DNA of 64,000 nucleotides from Paenibacillus prosopidis (GTDB taxonomy: Bacteria; Bacillota; Bacilli; Paenibacillales; Paenibacillaceae): NCBI RefSeq assembly GCF_003337375.1, contig NZ_QPJD01000011.1:62001-126000 (forward strand), in the 5' to 3' direction. Positions 34,880 to 42,883 of this stretch are shown here, one piece after another. The notes beneath the pieces were generated by a model. The model saw nothing but the letters and a program-made list of their open reading frames with translations. It was not told the DNA's origin and ran no database searches. A program made the position numbers and the translations under genes. The number at the start of each line of letters is the position of its first letter. The first letter of the stretch is position 1.

Positions 34880-36334
34880 CTACTGCATATCCCATTTCTT
34901 GAAGGATACTATAGAACAGGAGCCTTTTGCATACGCTTTAATGCCAAGCGATTGTGCACCCGGGTATATACGGCCTGTCATTACTTTTGCGCCGCCTTGG
35001 ATGAATACTTCAACGGATGATTTGTCGACGAATATCCTAAGCTCCAGAAGGCCTTCTTTCAGCTCGACTTTCGTCCTGCGCTCGCCGCCCAGACCGATCC
35101 CGGCCTTGTCACGGTTAAAGAGGAACCGTCCATCTGCAGCGCTATAGGATAATACCGTCTCTTCATCGCCAGAAACGCGAAGCTTCAAACCGAATTCCTC
35201 GGCTTGATCCGCACGGAAAACGACCTCGAGCTCGTAGCAGTCTCCGCTTACACCCAAGTCCCGCTCGCCATCAAGCAAAATATTGGAAGCCTCATAGCCG
35301 ATATGGCGATAATTAGCCATTTCTTCTATCGGCTTGAAAAACAATTTATCTCCCTGCATCACGACCTCGCGCGGAAGCGACATCGCTCCAGCCCAATAGT
35401 GTCCCAGCTGCGTCGGAATTTCCGTCTCCCAAGTCTCCATCCAGCCGATGACGATCCGTCTTCCCTTATCGTCAATGGTTGTTTGCGGGGCGTAAAAATC
35501 AAAGCCGCAGTCGATTTGCTCATACTGATCATACAGGAAACGGCCTTGCACCGTATCCAAACGGCCAATCATATAGGCGGTCGAGTGCAGATTTTGAAAA
35601 TCATCCCCTTGCGCAGGCATGCGCTGTGGAGACAACATGAGCACGTCATGCCCCTCCAGCTCGAAGAGGTCCGGACATTCCCAGTTGTCCCCCATATATC
35701 CGTCGCTTCGTGCGATTTCATTGACGAACGTCCAATTCAACAAGTCGTCTGACCGGTACATTAATAGAAGTCCGCTGCCCATTCCGTCATTCGACCCTAA
35801 GACGGCATAGTAAACGCCGTCACGCTCGAACACCTTCGGATCGCGAAAATCCTTTTGGCTGACGTCTGCCGGAATTTGCTCGGGCCGGATCACCGGATTG
35901 CATGCCAGCTTCTGAAAATGGACACCGTCATCGGACACAGCAATATTTTGATTTTGAATATAGTGCAGATCCTTGTCCGGCCCTGTCACGATATGCCCCG
36001 TATACATCAAATACAGCATACCGTCCTTCTCGATCGCACTGCCGGAGAAGCATCCGTCACGGTCGTATTCCTGATCCGGAGCTAACGCCACCGGCAAGTG
36101 CTTCCACTCGATTAAATCACGGCTGACCGCATGACCCCAATGCATCGGCCCCCATACCGGCTGGTACGGGTAGTGCTGATAAAACATATGGTATTCCCCG
36201 TTATAATAAACAAAGCCGTTCGGATCGTTCATCCAGCCAAACTCGCTCATCAAATGGTAGCGCAGACGGTACTCCCCGTTCAGCAAATATTTCCTGCTCT
36301 CAACAAATTTGTCGGCATTCTCGCGTGTGTACAA
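34880..36334 (-). CDS. GH32 beta-fructosidase (sucrose/fructan hydrolase)
   Basis: Protein of 484 residues without a signal peptide, so cytoplasmic. Family GH32 enzymes release fructose from sucrose, sucrose-phosphate or fructans. The five-bladed propeller motifs are present: nucleophile Asp37 in WMNDPNG, the transition-state stabiliser Asp165 in FRDPKVF, and acid/base Glu219 in WECPDLF. The C-terminal beta-sandwich ends with DKSSVEVFIQGG. The start is a TTG at 36334 with TAGGATG eight bases upstream. It is the last gene of the sugar cassette, after an ABC importer, so an unphosphorylated sugar such as sucrose or a short fructan is the likely substrate. Confidence 0.93.
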   Translation of the reverse strand: MYTRENADKFVESRKYLLNGEYRLRYHLMSEFGWMNDPNGFVYYNGEYHMFYQHYPYQPVWGPMHWGHAVSRDLIEWKHLPVALAPDQEYDRDGCFSGSAIEKDGMLYLMYTGHIVTGPDKDLHYIQNQNIAVSDDGVHFQKLACNPVIRPEQIPADVSQKDFRDPKVFERDGVYYAVLGSNDGMGSGLLLMYRSDDLLNWTFVNEIARSDGYMGDNWECPDLFELEGHDVLMLSPQRMPAQGDDFQNLHSTAYMIGRLDTVQGRFLYDQYEQIDCGFDFYAPQTTIDDKGRRIVIGWMETWETEIPTQLGHYWAGAMSLPREVVMQGDKLFFKPIEEMANYRHIGYEASNILLDGERDLGVSGDCYELEVVFRADQAEEFGLKLRVSGDEETVLSYSAADGRFLFNRDKAGIGLGGERRTKVELKEGLLELRIFVDKSSVEVFIQGGAKVMTGRIYPGAQSLGIKAYAKGSCSIVSFKKWDMQ

Positions 36335-36358
36335 AATAAAGCATCCTACCCTTACTCG

Positions 36359-37186
36359 TTATTTAATGGAGCCTTGCATGACCCCTTGAATAATGTATTT
36401 CTGTGCGAATAAATAAACGATTAGCACAGGCAGTATGGTCAGCATAAGACCAGCCATCAACGGGCCGTAATCAACCGTGTACGTACCGAAGAAATAAAAG
36501 GTCGAGAGCGGCAGCGTTCTTTCGTCCGGCGCAATCAGCACCAGGGAAGGAAGCAGGAAGTCGTTCCAAATCCAGAGTACGTTCAAAATAGCGATCGTAA
36601 CCGTGGTCGGCGTCAGCACCGGAAATACGATGCGGAAAAAAGTTTGCGTTCTTGTGCAGCCGTCAATGAGCGCCGCTTCTTCAAGCTCGGCCGGGATGCT
36701 TTTCACAAATCCGTGATAAATGAACACAGCCAGCGGACTGCCGAATCCGATGTACATATATATCAGGGCCCATTTGCTGTCCAAAAAGCCAATGGATCCG
36801 TATATTTTGACGAGAGGAATCATAATGGCTTGGAATGGGATAATCATTGCTGCGACCATTAAGAAGAACGTATATTGATTGAACTTCGTTTGATGTCTAA
36901 CAAAATAATGAGCCGTCATAGCTGCCAAAAGCGAAATGAGCAATACGCTAAGCACCGTTATAATAATAGAATTTGTAAATGCGGAGACATAATCCATTTT
37001 ACCGAATGCGTCCAAATAATTGGTCATGCTGAAGCTCTCGGGAAGCGAAAGCGGGCTGGATGTAATAGCTTTATTCTCTTTAAACGAGTTGACGAGCAGA
37101 AGCAGGAACGGGAAAACGAACAGCAGCAAGCAAACGAAGAGGACGGCGATTTTCGTCCAAGCGACAGTTGAACTCGAATTTTTCAT
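36359..37186 (-). CDS. Sugar ABC transporter permease (MalG-type)
   Basis: Protein of 275 residues with six membrane segments. It belongs to the MalG/UgpE class of carbohydrate importer inner-membrane subunits. The permease loop that docks with the ATPase is visible as EAALIDGCTRTQTFFRIVFPVLTP (near 185-205). Its start meets the stop of the preceding permease gene, so the two are translationally linked. No ATP-binding gene lies in the cassette, so a shared MsmX-type ATPase elsewhere is expected. Confidence 0.93.
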   Translation of the reverse strand: MKNSSSTVAWTKIAVLFVCLLLFVFPFLLLLVNSFKENKAITSSPLSLPESFSMTNYLDAFGKMDYVSAFTNSIIITVLSVLLISLLAAMTAHYFVRHQTKFNQYTFFLMVAAMIIPFQAIMIPLVKIYGSIGFLDSKWALIYMYIGFGSPLAVFIYHGFVKSIPAELEEAALIDGCTRTQTFFRIVFPVLTPTTVTIAILNVLWIWNDFLLPSLVLIAPDERTLPLSTFYFFGTYTVDYGPLMAGLMLTILPVLIVYLFAQKYIIQGVMQGSIK

Positions 37187-38070
37187 TACGCCTCCACCTC
37201 CATCTTCTTGCTAAAGTACACCTGAGCGATCGTAATGATCGCCACGAGCAGGAACAGCACGAACGCTTCCGCTTGCCCTACCCCGTAATCCCTCGACAGA
37301 AACGCCTTCCCGTACACGTGCATGGAAACCATCTCCGTGCTCTTGAACGGTCCGCCCTTCGTTAAGGAAATGTTCAAATCATAGACCATAAATCCTCTTT
37401 GCAGCGATAAAAAAATACAAACGATAAAGGACGGAACCATAAGCGGAAGCACCATTTTGCGCATTTTTGTGGGCAGGCTCGCACCATCGATGCTCGCGGC
37501 TTCCAAAATATCCTTCGGCACATTCATGAGGCCCGCGACATAAATAACCATCATGTAGCCTGCATATTGCCAAACGGTAACGATAATCATCGCCCAGAAG
37601 GATTTATCCGGGTCAGCCAGCCAGGAGGCGCTGAACAAGGGGATGCTCATTTCTTTGCCTAAATACACTAATACATTTGAAAATATAAATTGCCATACAA
37701 AGCCTAGCACGATACCGCCAACCAGATTCGGAATAAAGAAGCCTGCCCGGAATAGGCTTTGGCCCTTCAAACCGCTCGTTAACACATATGCGAGCAGAAA
37801 AGCGACCACATTAATAAGCACGACGGTAATGAACACGTATTTTAAAGTCAATAAAAAGGATTTCCAAAATACTGTATCTTGAAATACTGAAATATAGTTT
37901 TGAAATCCTACAAGGCTGCTTGTCGTCGAAATGCCGTCCCAGTTCGTAAAGGTCAAATAAATGCCATAAAGGAAAGGAACGATCATTACGGCAAGAAAAG
38001 CAAATAAAGTAGGTCCGGTAAACAGCAGCCGCAGTCGTAAACGATTCCACAGCCCTTTTTCCGTTATCAT
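37186..38070 (-). CDS. Sugar ABC transporter permease (MalF-type)
   Basis: Protein of about 294 residues with six membrane segments, of the MalF/UgpA class. The docking loop reads LEAASIDGASLPTKMRKMVLPLM (near 200). Several in-frame ATGs are possible; the one at 38070 is chosen because GAGGG lies six bases before it, while the ATG at 38085 lacks a site. It lies between the solute-binding protein gene and the MalG-type gene. Confidence 0.92.
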   Translation of the reverse strand: MITEKGLWNRLRLRLLFTGPTLFAFLAVMIVPFLYGIYLTFTNWDGISTTSSLVGFQNYISVFQDTVFWKSFLLTLKYVFITVVLINVVAFLLAYVLTSGLKGQSLFRAGFFIPNLVGGIVLGFVWQFIFSNVLVYLGKEMSIPLFSASWLADPDKSFWAMIIVTVWQYAGYMMVIYVAGLMNVPKDILEAASIDGASLPTKMRKMVLPLMVPSFIVCIFLSLQRGFMVYDLNISLTKGGPFKSTEMVSMHVYGKAFLSRDYGVGQAEAFVLFLLVAIITIAQVYFSKKMEVEA

Positions 38071-38175
38071 CATGATCCCTCGCATTCATGGATAGTTTGC
38101 TGGAGAGGAAGCAATCAAGCGTAATCGGCTTACCCCGTCATTTGGCGGGGTAAGCCGGCGTCTCGCGGCTAATGA

Positions 38176-39492
38176 TTACTTAACCGACTTCCAATATTCC
38201 TGAATTTCTTTTGTAAGCACGGTACGGTCTGCTGCTCCAGCAAGATATTTTTGCATGGAAGCGCCTACTTTCGCCCAGTGATCTGCCGGCAATGTGCTCA
38301 TGGAATCCTGAGTCTTGCCTTTCGCGATATAATCGGAAATCGACTTCGCCAGCGGATCCTTCGCTTCAAGTGTAATGTTCTTGAATGCTGGAATGATATT
38401 CGCTTTGTTCACAAGGAAATCTTGACCCTTGTCACTGTAAACCATCCACTCAAGGAATTTCTTTGCCGCCGCTTGCTGCTCTGCCGTATTTTTCTCTTTG
38501 TCGAGCACCAACCGTTTGGATACCGCGGAAGAAATTTGCGTGTTTCCAAAGTCATCCGCATTGTTGCTGACCGGTACCGGCAGGAAGCCGTATTGACCGC
38601 TTGCCGTATCAAAGCTGCTAATTTGCGGCCAAGCCCAGTTGCCTTGGAACCAGATGCCAACCTCGCCTTTGCCGAGCACTTCCGGTCCTCTCTCATAAGT
38701 ACCGGACAAAGGAGATGCCTTATCGATGTTGTATTTTGCCATCAGATCAAACGTATCAAGCAGTCCGTTAAAGACGATGTTGCCAGCCAGATCAACCTTA
38801 CCTGCTTTCAAATCAGTAACGAACTGTGCGACGGCTGCTGTATCCGCCGACTGGCCCGCGTAAGCAAGCGGCAGGTAATGGGCCCCAAGCGACCAATCCA
38901 TAGGAGAAACGATGAGCGGCGCTTTACCGGAAGCCTCAATTTTTTTGAACAGCTCTTCCAGCGCCCCAGTCGTGTTGATCGTTGCCGGATCAAACGTACC
39001 GCCTACCGCCTGATCAACCACTGTTTTGTTATAAATAAAGCCGTAGCCTTCGATCGCTAGCGGGAATGCATAGTTCTTGCCGTCAAACGTTGTCAGTGCA
39101 GTGCTGCGGTCAACCGCATCAGCCATCCACTTTTCACCGCTTAGATCAAGAATGCGATCCTTGAATTTCTCTACGTCTCCTGTATCCAGCATCGTAATCG
39201 TAGCCGGGTTGCCGGAAGCATATAGCGCAGAAGCTTTCTCGAATGGTGACTGTCCCGCAGGCACCGGAATGATTTCCATTGTGATGTTAGGATTATCCTC
39301 TTTAAACGCTTTCGCCGCTTCTTCTAGCTGCGATTGAATTTCGCCCTTCGAATTAAGGAGCGTAATCGTTACTGCCGAGCCTTCAGCGGACCCGCCAGAT
39401 TCGGTTGATTCACTTGACTTGCCGCATGCTGTTACGAGCATAACTACGATAAGCGATAATACAAGTGCCTGCATCCATTTCCAAGATTTCAT
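38176..39492 (-). CDS. Sugar-binding lipoprotein of an ABC importer
   Basis: Protein of 438 residues. The N-terminus (MKSWKWMQALVLSLIVVML) and lipobox LVTAC mark it as a lipoprotein, with the lipid on Cys23. The mature part is a family 1 solute-binding protein (VTITLLNSKGEIQSQLEEA, DVEKFKDRILDLS, YNKTVVDQ, EVGIWFQGNWAWPQI). It delivers sugar to the two downstream permeases. The ATG at 39492 has GGGGG seven bases upstream. It is the first structural gene of the cassette, directly behind the operator-overlapped promoter. Confidence 0.94.
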   Translation of the reverse strand: MKSWKWMQALVLSLIVVMLVTACGKSSESTESGGSAEGSAVTITLLNSKGEIQSQLEEAAKAFKEDNPNITMEIIPVPAGQSPFEKASALYASGNPATITMLDTGDVEKFKDRILDLSGEKWMADAVDRSTALTTFDGKNYAFPLAIEGYGFIYNKTVVDQAVGGTFDPATINTTGALEELFKKIEASGKAPLIVSPMDWSLGAHYLPLAYAGQSADTAAVAQFVTDLKAGKVDLAGNIVFNGLLDTFDLMAKYNIDKASPLSGTYERGPEVLGKGEVGIWFQGNWAWPQISSFDTASGQYGFLPVPVSNNADDFGNTQISSAVSKRLVLDKEKNTAEQQAAAKKFLEWMVYSDKGQDFLVNKANIIPAFKNITLEAKDPLAKSISDYIAKGKTQDSMSTLPADHWAKVGASMQKYLAGAADRTVLTKEIQEYWKSVK

Positions 39493-39536
39493 TTGTCTGC
39501 CCCCGATTCACGAAAATTGTTGCGGTTTTAAGAATT

Positions 39537-39551
39537 TGTAAACCGCTTTCA
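39537..39551 (-). promoter_or_regulatory. cre-like site near the transcription start
   Basis: Minus strand TGAAAGCGGTTTACA. The left half matches the catabolite-responsive element (TGAAAGCG), the right half poorly. It lies at about +1, where CcpA could block initiation. Confidence 0.45.
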
Positions 39552-39557
39552 CATCGA

Positions 39558-39586
39558 ATTATATATGCGTTGATGTCATATGTCAA
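39558..39586 (-). promoter_or_regulatory. Near-ideal sigma-A promoter of the sugar cassette
   Basis: -35 TTGACA (39581-39586), a 17-base spacer and -10 TATAAT (39558-39563), minus strand. Every consensus base matches. Such a strong promoter needs tight repression. Confidence 0.9.
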
Positions 39587-39614
39587 TCGTTTGACATATT
39601 AAACGTTTGACATA
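39581..39614 (-). promoter_or_regulatory. LacI-family operators
   Basis: Operator 1 is the palindrome TGTCAATCGTTTGACA (39581-39596), which overlaps the -35 box. A second copy, TTAAACGTTTGACATA (about 39599-39614), has one good half. Both centre on a CG step as LacI-family sites do. The adjacent lacI-type gene is the natural repressor. Confidence 0.75.
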
Positions 39615-39624
39615 TTTTAAAGAA

Positions 39625-39654
39625 ATAAAAATCCCCGCGCCACGCAAGGGATTT
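39625..39654 (-). terminator. Terminator of the LacI-family gene
   Basis: AAATCCC (39629-39635) pairs with GGGATTT (39648-39654), followed by T on the minus strand. Confidence 0.7.
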
Positions 39655-39667
39655 CTGTACTTTGAAT

Positions 39668-40645
39668 CTATGTCGTTGATCGTTCCACGATAGTCACCGG
39701 CAGAATGTTTTCGACTTCAAACGGCTCATCGTTCATTTGCTGCATGATCAGATCTACAGCCTTACGGCCAAGCTCAGCAATCGGCTGCTTAATTGTCGTA
39801 ATAGACGGCGTCAACCACCTAGCTGCATTAATATCGTCATAGCCGATAATTTTCACATCGTCCGGAATACGCTTGCCTGCGGCTGTGCACTGCTTCACCG
39901 CAAATGCCGCAATAATGTCGCTCGTCGCAAACATGCCGTCAATATCGGGATGCTCCTCGAATAACCGTTTCATAATATCCTCGTACTGCATTTGATCAAA
40001 TACATTCATGTCGGTTTGAATGATAAGATGCTCCACCTTGTTTTCTTTCATGACCGTTTGAAAGGCTTCAGTTCGCTTGTTGGCCAGCAATTGCAGCTCC
40101 AGGTTACCGCAAATATGAGCGATTTTCGTGCAGCCTTTTTCAACCAGAAGACTAGCCGCAAGGCTTCCGCCCGTATAATTATCGGAAGAGATATAAGGAA
40201 TCTCATTGCTAATTTGACGGTCAATCGTAACGATCGGCGAGCTTAAATTTTTGTATTCCTCGACTTGAAGCGTGTGGCTGCCCATTATGATTCCATCGAC
40301 GCGGTTCCGCTTAAGCATTTCGATATAATCCTTTTCCTTCACCGGGTCGAGCTGAGAGTTGCATAAAAGCATTTTGAAGCCTTGGTCATAGGCGTAGTTT
40401 TCAATATGGTTAGCAAGCTCGCTGAAAAAAGGATGAGAGACGTTCGGTATAATAAGCCCGATTACATTTGATTGCTTCCTGAGGAGGGAGCGCGCGATCT
40501 CATTCGGTTGATAATTAAGCTCCTCCATCACTCTAAATACTTTGGTTCTTGTCGCTTCGCTAATATATCCCCGGTTATTCAAAACGCGGGAAACCGTCGT
40601 GACGGATAGGTCCGCTTTTTTCGCGACATCGTGTATCGTTGCCAT
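39668..40645 (-). CDS. LacI-family transcriptional repressor of the sugar cassette
   Basis: Protein of 325 residues from the ATG at 40645 (MATIHDVAKKADLSV), with AGGGG five bases upstream. The helix-turn-helix covers residues about 2-25, with hinge NEIARSLLRKQSNVIG, and a periplasmic-binding-like sensor domain follows (LIIPNVSHPFFSELANHIE, DGIIMGSHT, FATSDIIAAFAV, IIGYDDINAARW). It probably binds the palindromes at 39581-39614 and releases them when sugar or sugar phosphate binds. It has its own promoter at 40680-40707. Confidence 0.94.
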   Translation of the reverse strand: MATIHDVAKKADLSVTTVSRVLNNRGYISEATRTKVFRVMEELNYQPNEIARSLLRKQSNVIGLIIPNVSHPFFSELANHIENYAYDQGFKMLLCNSQLDPVKEKDYIEMLKRNRVDGIIMGSHTLQVEEYKNLSSPIVTIDRQISNEIPYISSDNYTGGSLAASLLVEKGCTKIAHICGNLELQLLANKRTEAFQTVMKENKVEHLIIQTDMNVFDQMQYEDIMKRLFEEHPDIDGMFATSDIIAAFAVKQCTAAGKRIPDDVKIIGYDDINAARWLTPSITTIKQPIAELGRKAVDLIMQQMNDEPFEVENILPVTIVERSTT

Positions 40646-40679
40646 GGCATCCCCTTTGCATCGTGCAGTAGTCCCAACC

Positions 40680-40707
40680 ATTATAGCTAACTCCAGTAAA
40701 TAGTCAA
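40680..40707 (-). promoter_or_regulatory. Promoter of the LacI-family gene
   Basis: -10 TATAAT (40680-40685), a 16-base spacer and -35 TTGACT (40702-40707), minus strand. Confidence 0.7.
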
Positions 40708-40723
40708 ACCCCATTCATAATGA

Positions 40724-40770
40724 AAAAGAAGCTGTTTCAGATAAGCCGGTTCGGCTTATTTGAAACAGCT
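40724..40770 (-). terminator. Terminator of murA
   Basis: A long stem: GCTGTTTCA (40731-40739) pairs with TGAAACAGC (40761-40769), extended by ATAAGCCG with CGGCTTAT, then T on the minus strand. Confidence 0.9.
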
Positions 40771-40792
40771 CCTTATACGCGCTTGTTTGGTA

Positions 40793-42256
40793 TTAAGCCC
40801 AAGTCGGCTGTACCTTCAGCACAGAAACCTCTTTTTCGCGCTTATAGGAAGCGGCTGCATCGCCTTCAGAAGCAGCACCGGCAGATACGGCTACCGCAGA
40901 TACGGTATCCCGTGCCGGCAATGAAGCAGCGCTAACTCCCGCTTTTAGCAGCTTGCTCGAAGTTGTTGCGACAGACGCTGCAGCAGCGTCTTCTTCTTCC
41001 GTCTCTACGCGGCGGATAATCGCACCTAGCGAGGCGAGCTTACCCGTTATATTGACATAACCGCGATCCACATGGTGCAGACCCGTTACTTCAGTTTCAC
41101 CGTCGGCACGCAATGCCGCACAAATAAGTGCCGCGCCTGCCCGAAGGTCGGTTGCGCATACTTTGGCTCCCGTTAGCGGCAAACCGCCGCTGACGATTGC
41201 TGTACGTCCGTCGACCTTAATTTGAGCATTCATCTTCTGAAACTCTTCCACATGCATAAAACGGTTCTCGAACACGGTTTCCGTAACGACGCTCGTTCCC
41301 TCGGATACGAGCAGGAGCGCCATCATTTGTGATTGCATATCTGTTGGGAAGCCCGGATGCGGCAGCGTTTTAACATCAACCGATTTCAATACAGCGCTTG
41401 AGCGCACGCGAACCCCATTGTCGCTTTCCGTAATTTCTACGCCCATCTCCTGAAGCTTCGAAATGACAGGTGTCAGATGATCGGCAATCGCGCCTTCCAC
41501 AAACACATCTCCGCCGGTGATAGCAGCCGCAATCATATACGTTCCTGCTTCTACACGATCAGGGATCACATTGTGAGCTGCGCCATGCATCCGATCCACA
41601 CCTTCAATACGGATCAAGCCGGTACCTGCGCCGCGAACCTTGCCGCCCATTGCGTTGATGTAATTCGCTAAATCAACGATTTCCGGCTCTTTGGCAGCAT
41701 TCTCGATCGTAGTTGTGCCTTCGGCCAAAGCGGCTGCCATCATAATGTTCTCCGTGGCTCCTACGCTTGCAACGTCCAGGTATATTTTCGCACCTTTTAG
41801 ACGTGTCTTAGTTCTCGCTTCGATGAACCCTTGGCCAAGCGTAATTTCCGCGCCCATTGCCTCAAAGCCCTTCAAATGCTGATCAATCGGTCGAGTGCCG
41901 ATCGCACAGCCGCCAGGCAGCGAAATCCGGACTCTGCCTATCCGTGCCAAAAGCGGTCCCATTACGAGAAAGGACGCCCGCATTTTGCGAATAAGCTCAT
42001 ATGGAGCTTCAAATGTTGTGATGGTTGATGCCGATATACGCATCGTTTCATTGTTATAGGTTAATTGTGCGCCTAAAGAAGCAAGCACTTTCTGGATCGT
42101 CATAACGTCGTCGAGGAGGGGTACGTCACTGATGACGCTGTCTCCTTCGGTCGCTAACAATGAGGCCGCTAAAATGGGGAGTACTGCATTTTTGGCTCCG
42201 CTAACACGGACCGTTCCCTTCAAACGCTGGCCTCCGCGGACGATAATTTTGGTCAT
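40793..42256 (-). CDS. murA: UDP-N-acetylglucosamine 1-carboxyvinyltransferase with extended C-terminus
   Basis: Protein of 487 residues; most MurA proteins are about 420-440. The enzyme transfers enolpyruvate to UDP-GlcNAc, the first committed step of peptidoglycan synthesis. Key residues are Lys22/Asn23 in [10 protein letters not shown], Cys117 in [12 protein letters not shown], and [16 protein letters not shown] further on. The catalytic body ends near residue 418 (LGAIIRRVE). The last 69 residues are rich in Ala, Ser and Val and end [11 protein letters not shown]. The ATG at 42256 has a GGAGGG site. Neighbouring spoIID further left agrees with Bacillus synteny. Confidence 0.96.
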   Translation of the reverse strand: MTKIIVRGGQRLKGTVRVSGAKNAVLPILAASLLATEGDSVISDVPLLDDVMTIQKVLASLGAQLTYNNETMRISASTITTFEAPYELIRKMRASFLVMGPLLARIGRVRISLPGGCAIGTRPIDQHLKGFEAMGAEITLGQGFIEARTKTRLKGAKIYLDVASVGATENIMMAAALAEGTTTIENAAKEPEIVDLANYINAMGGKVRGAGTGLIRIEGVDRMHGAAHNVIPDRVEAGTYMIAAAITGGDVFVEGAIADHLTPVISKLQEMGVEITESDNGVRVRSSAVLKSVDVKTLPHPGFPTDMQSQMMALLLVSEGTSVVTETVFENRFMHVEEFQKMNAQIKVDGRTAIVSGGLPLTGAKVCATDLRAGAALICAALRADGETEVTGLHHVDRGYVNITGKLASLGAIIRRVETEEEDAAAASVATTSSKLLKAGVSAASLPARDTVSAVAVSAGAASEGDAAASYKREKEVSVLKVQPTWA

Positions 42257-42557
42257 CTTATGGTTCCCTCCGCGAACTGCATTTTCTATTTCCTATTCGT
42301 GAATATTTTGGCATTCCACTCTTTACCCAAACCCCATCTTAACATTCATCTACATGAATCGACAAGCGTTAAATTACTTCCACATTTTGCTGGGGCTTCC
42401 TTCGTCATTTAATGACTTTTTTCGACAAAACCGGTATTATCATGGGGTAAAAAATACGTTTTCAATCCAAAAATAGGTCGTAATACATACCTATTCGTAA
42501 GCATGCTCCATTATCATACCGTCATGTATTACCCATTGTTGACATATTTCGTTTTTG
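42257..42557. other. Spacer between the DUF1146 gene and murA
   Basis: No gene seen. A weak A/T-rich hairpin, AATAGGT with ACCTATT (42472-42495) followed by T on the minus strand, may end the DUF1146 transcript. Confidence 0.4.
42436..42465 (-). promoter_or_regulatory. Candidate promoter of murA
   Basis: -35 TTGAAA (42460-42465), an 18-base spacer and -10 GATAAT (42436-42441), minus strand. The predicted leader is about 170 bases. Confidence 0.45.
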
Positions 42558-42824
42558 TTATTCGACAAAGCTTTTTAAAAGCACCGTATAACCCCAATAT
42601 TCCAAAATAAACTTGGCAAACAAATTGCCTAAAATGATCGCGACAAGCACTTGGAACAGGCGTGCCTTCGGGCTTCGGGGAAAGCGGAAAAACGTCTCCC
42701 ACTTCACCTCCTGCAGCACAACCCACACAAATATAATACTAAGGATGACGATGACAATGGAAAACAATCCGGTCATGCCGGTATACCTCTGAATATCGTT
42801 ATAGAGCTCATTGTCTACGTTCAT
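42558..42824 (-). CDS. ywzB: DUF1146-family membrane protein (YwzB-like)
   Basis: Protein of 88 residues with two hydrophobic segments (TGMTGLFSIVIVILSIIFVWVV and ARLFQVLVAIILGNLFAKFI). The pattern and the position upstream of murA match the DUF1146/YwzB family of Firmicutes, encoded near atp and murAA in B. subtilis. GAGGAGG lies just before the ATG at 42824. Function unknown. Confidence 0.82.
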   Translation of the reverse strand: MNVDNELYNDIQRYTGMTGLFSIVIVILSIIFVWVVLQEVKWETFFRFPRSPKARLFQVLVAIILGNLFAKFILEYWGYTVLLKSFVE

Positions 42825-42883
42825 GATTCCTCCTCAGCTTATATATAAATTATCGGAATTCGTTATCGAATGATTAGACGATT

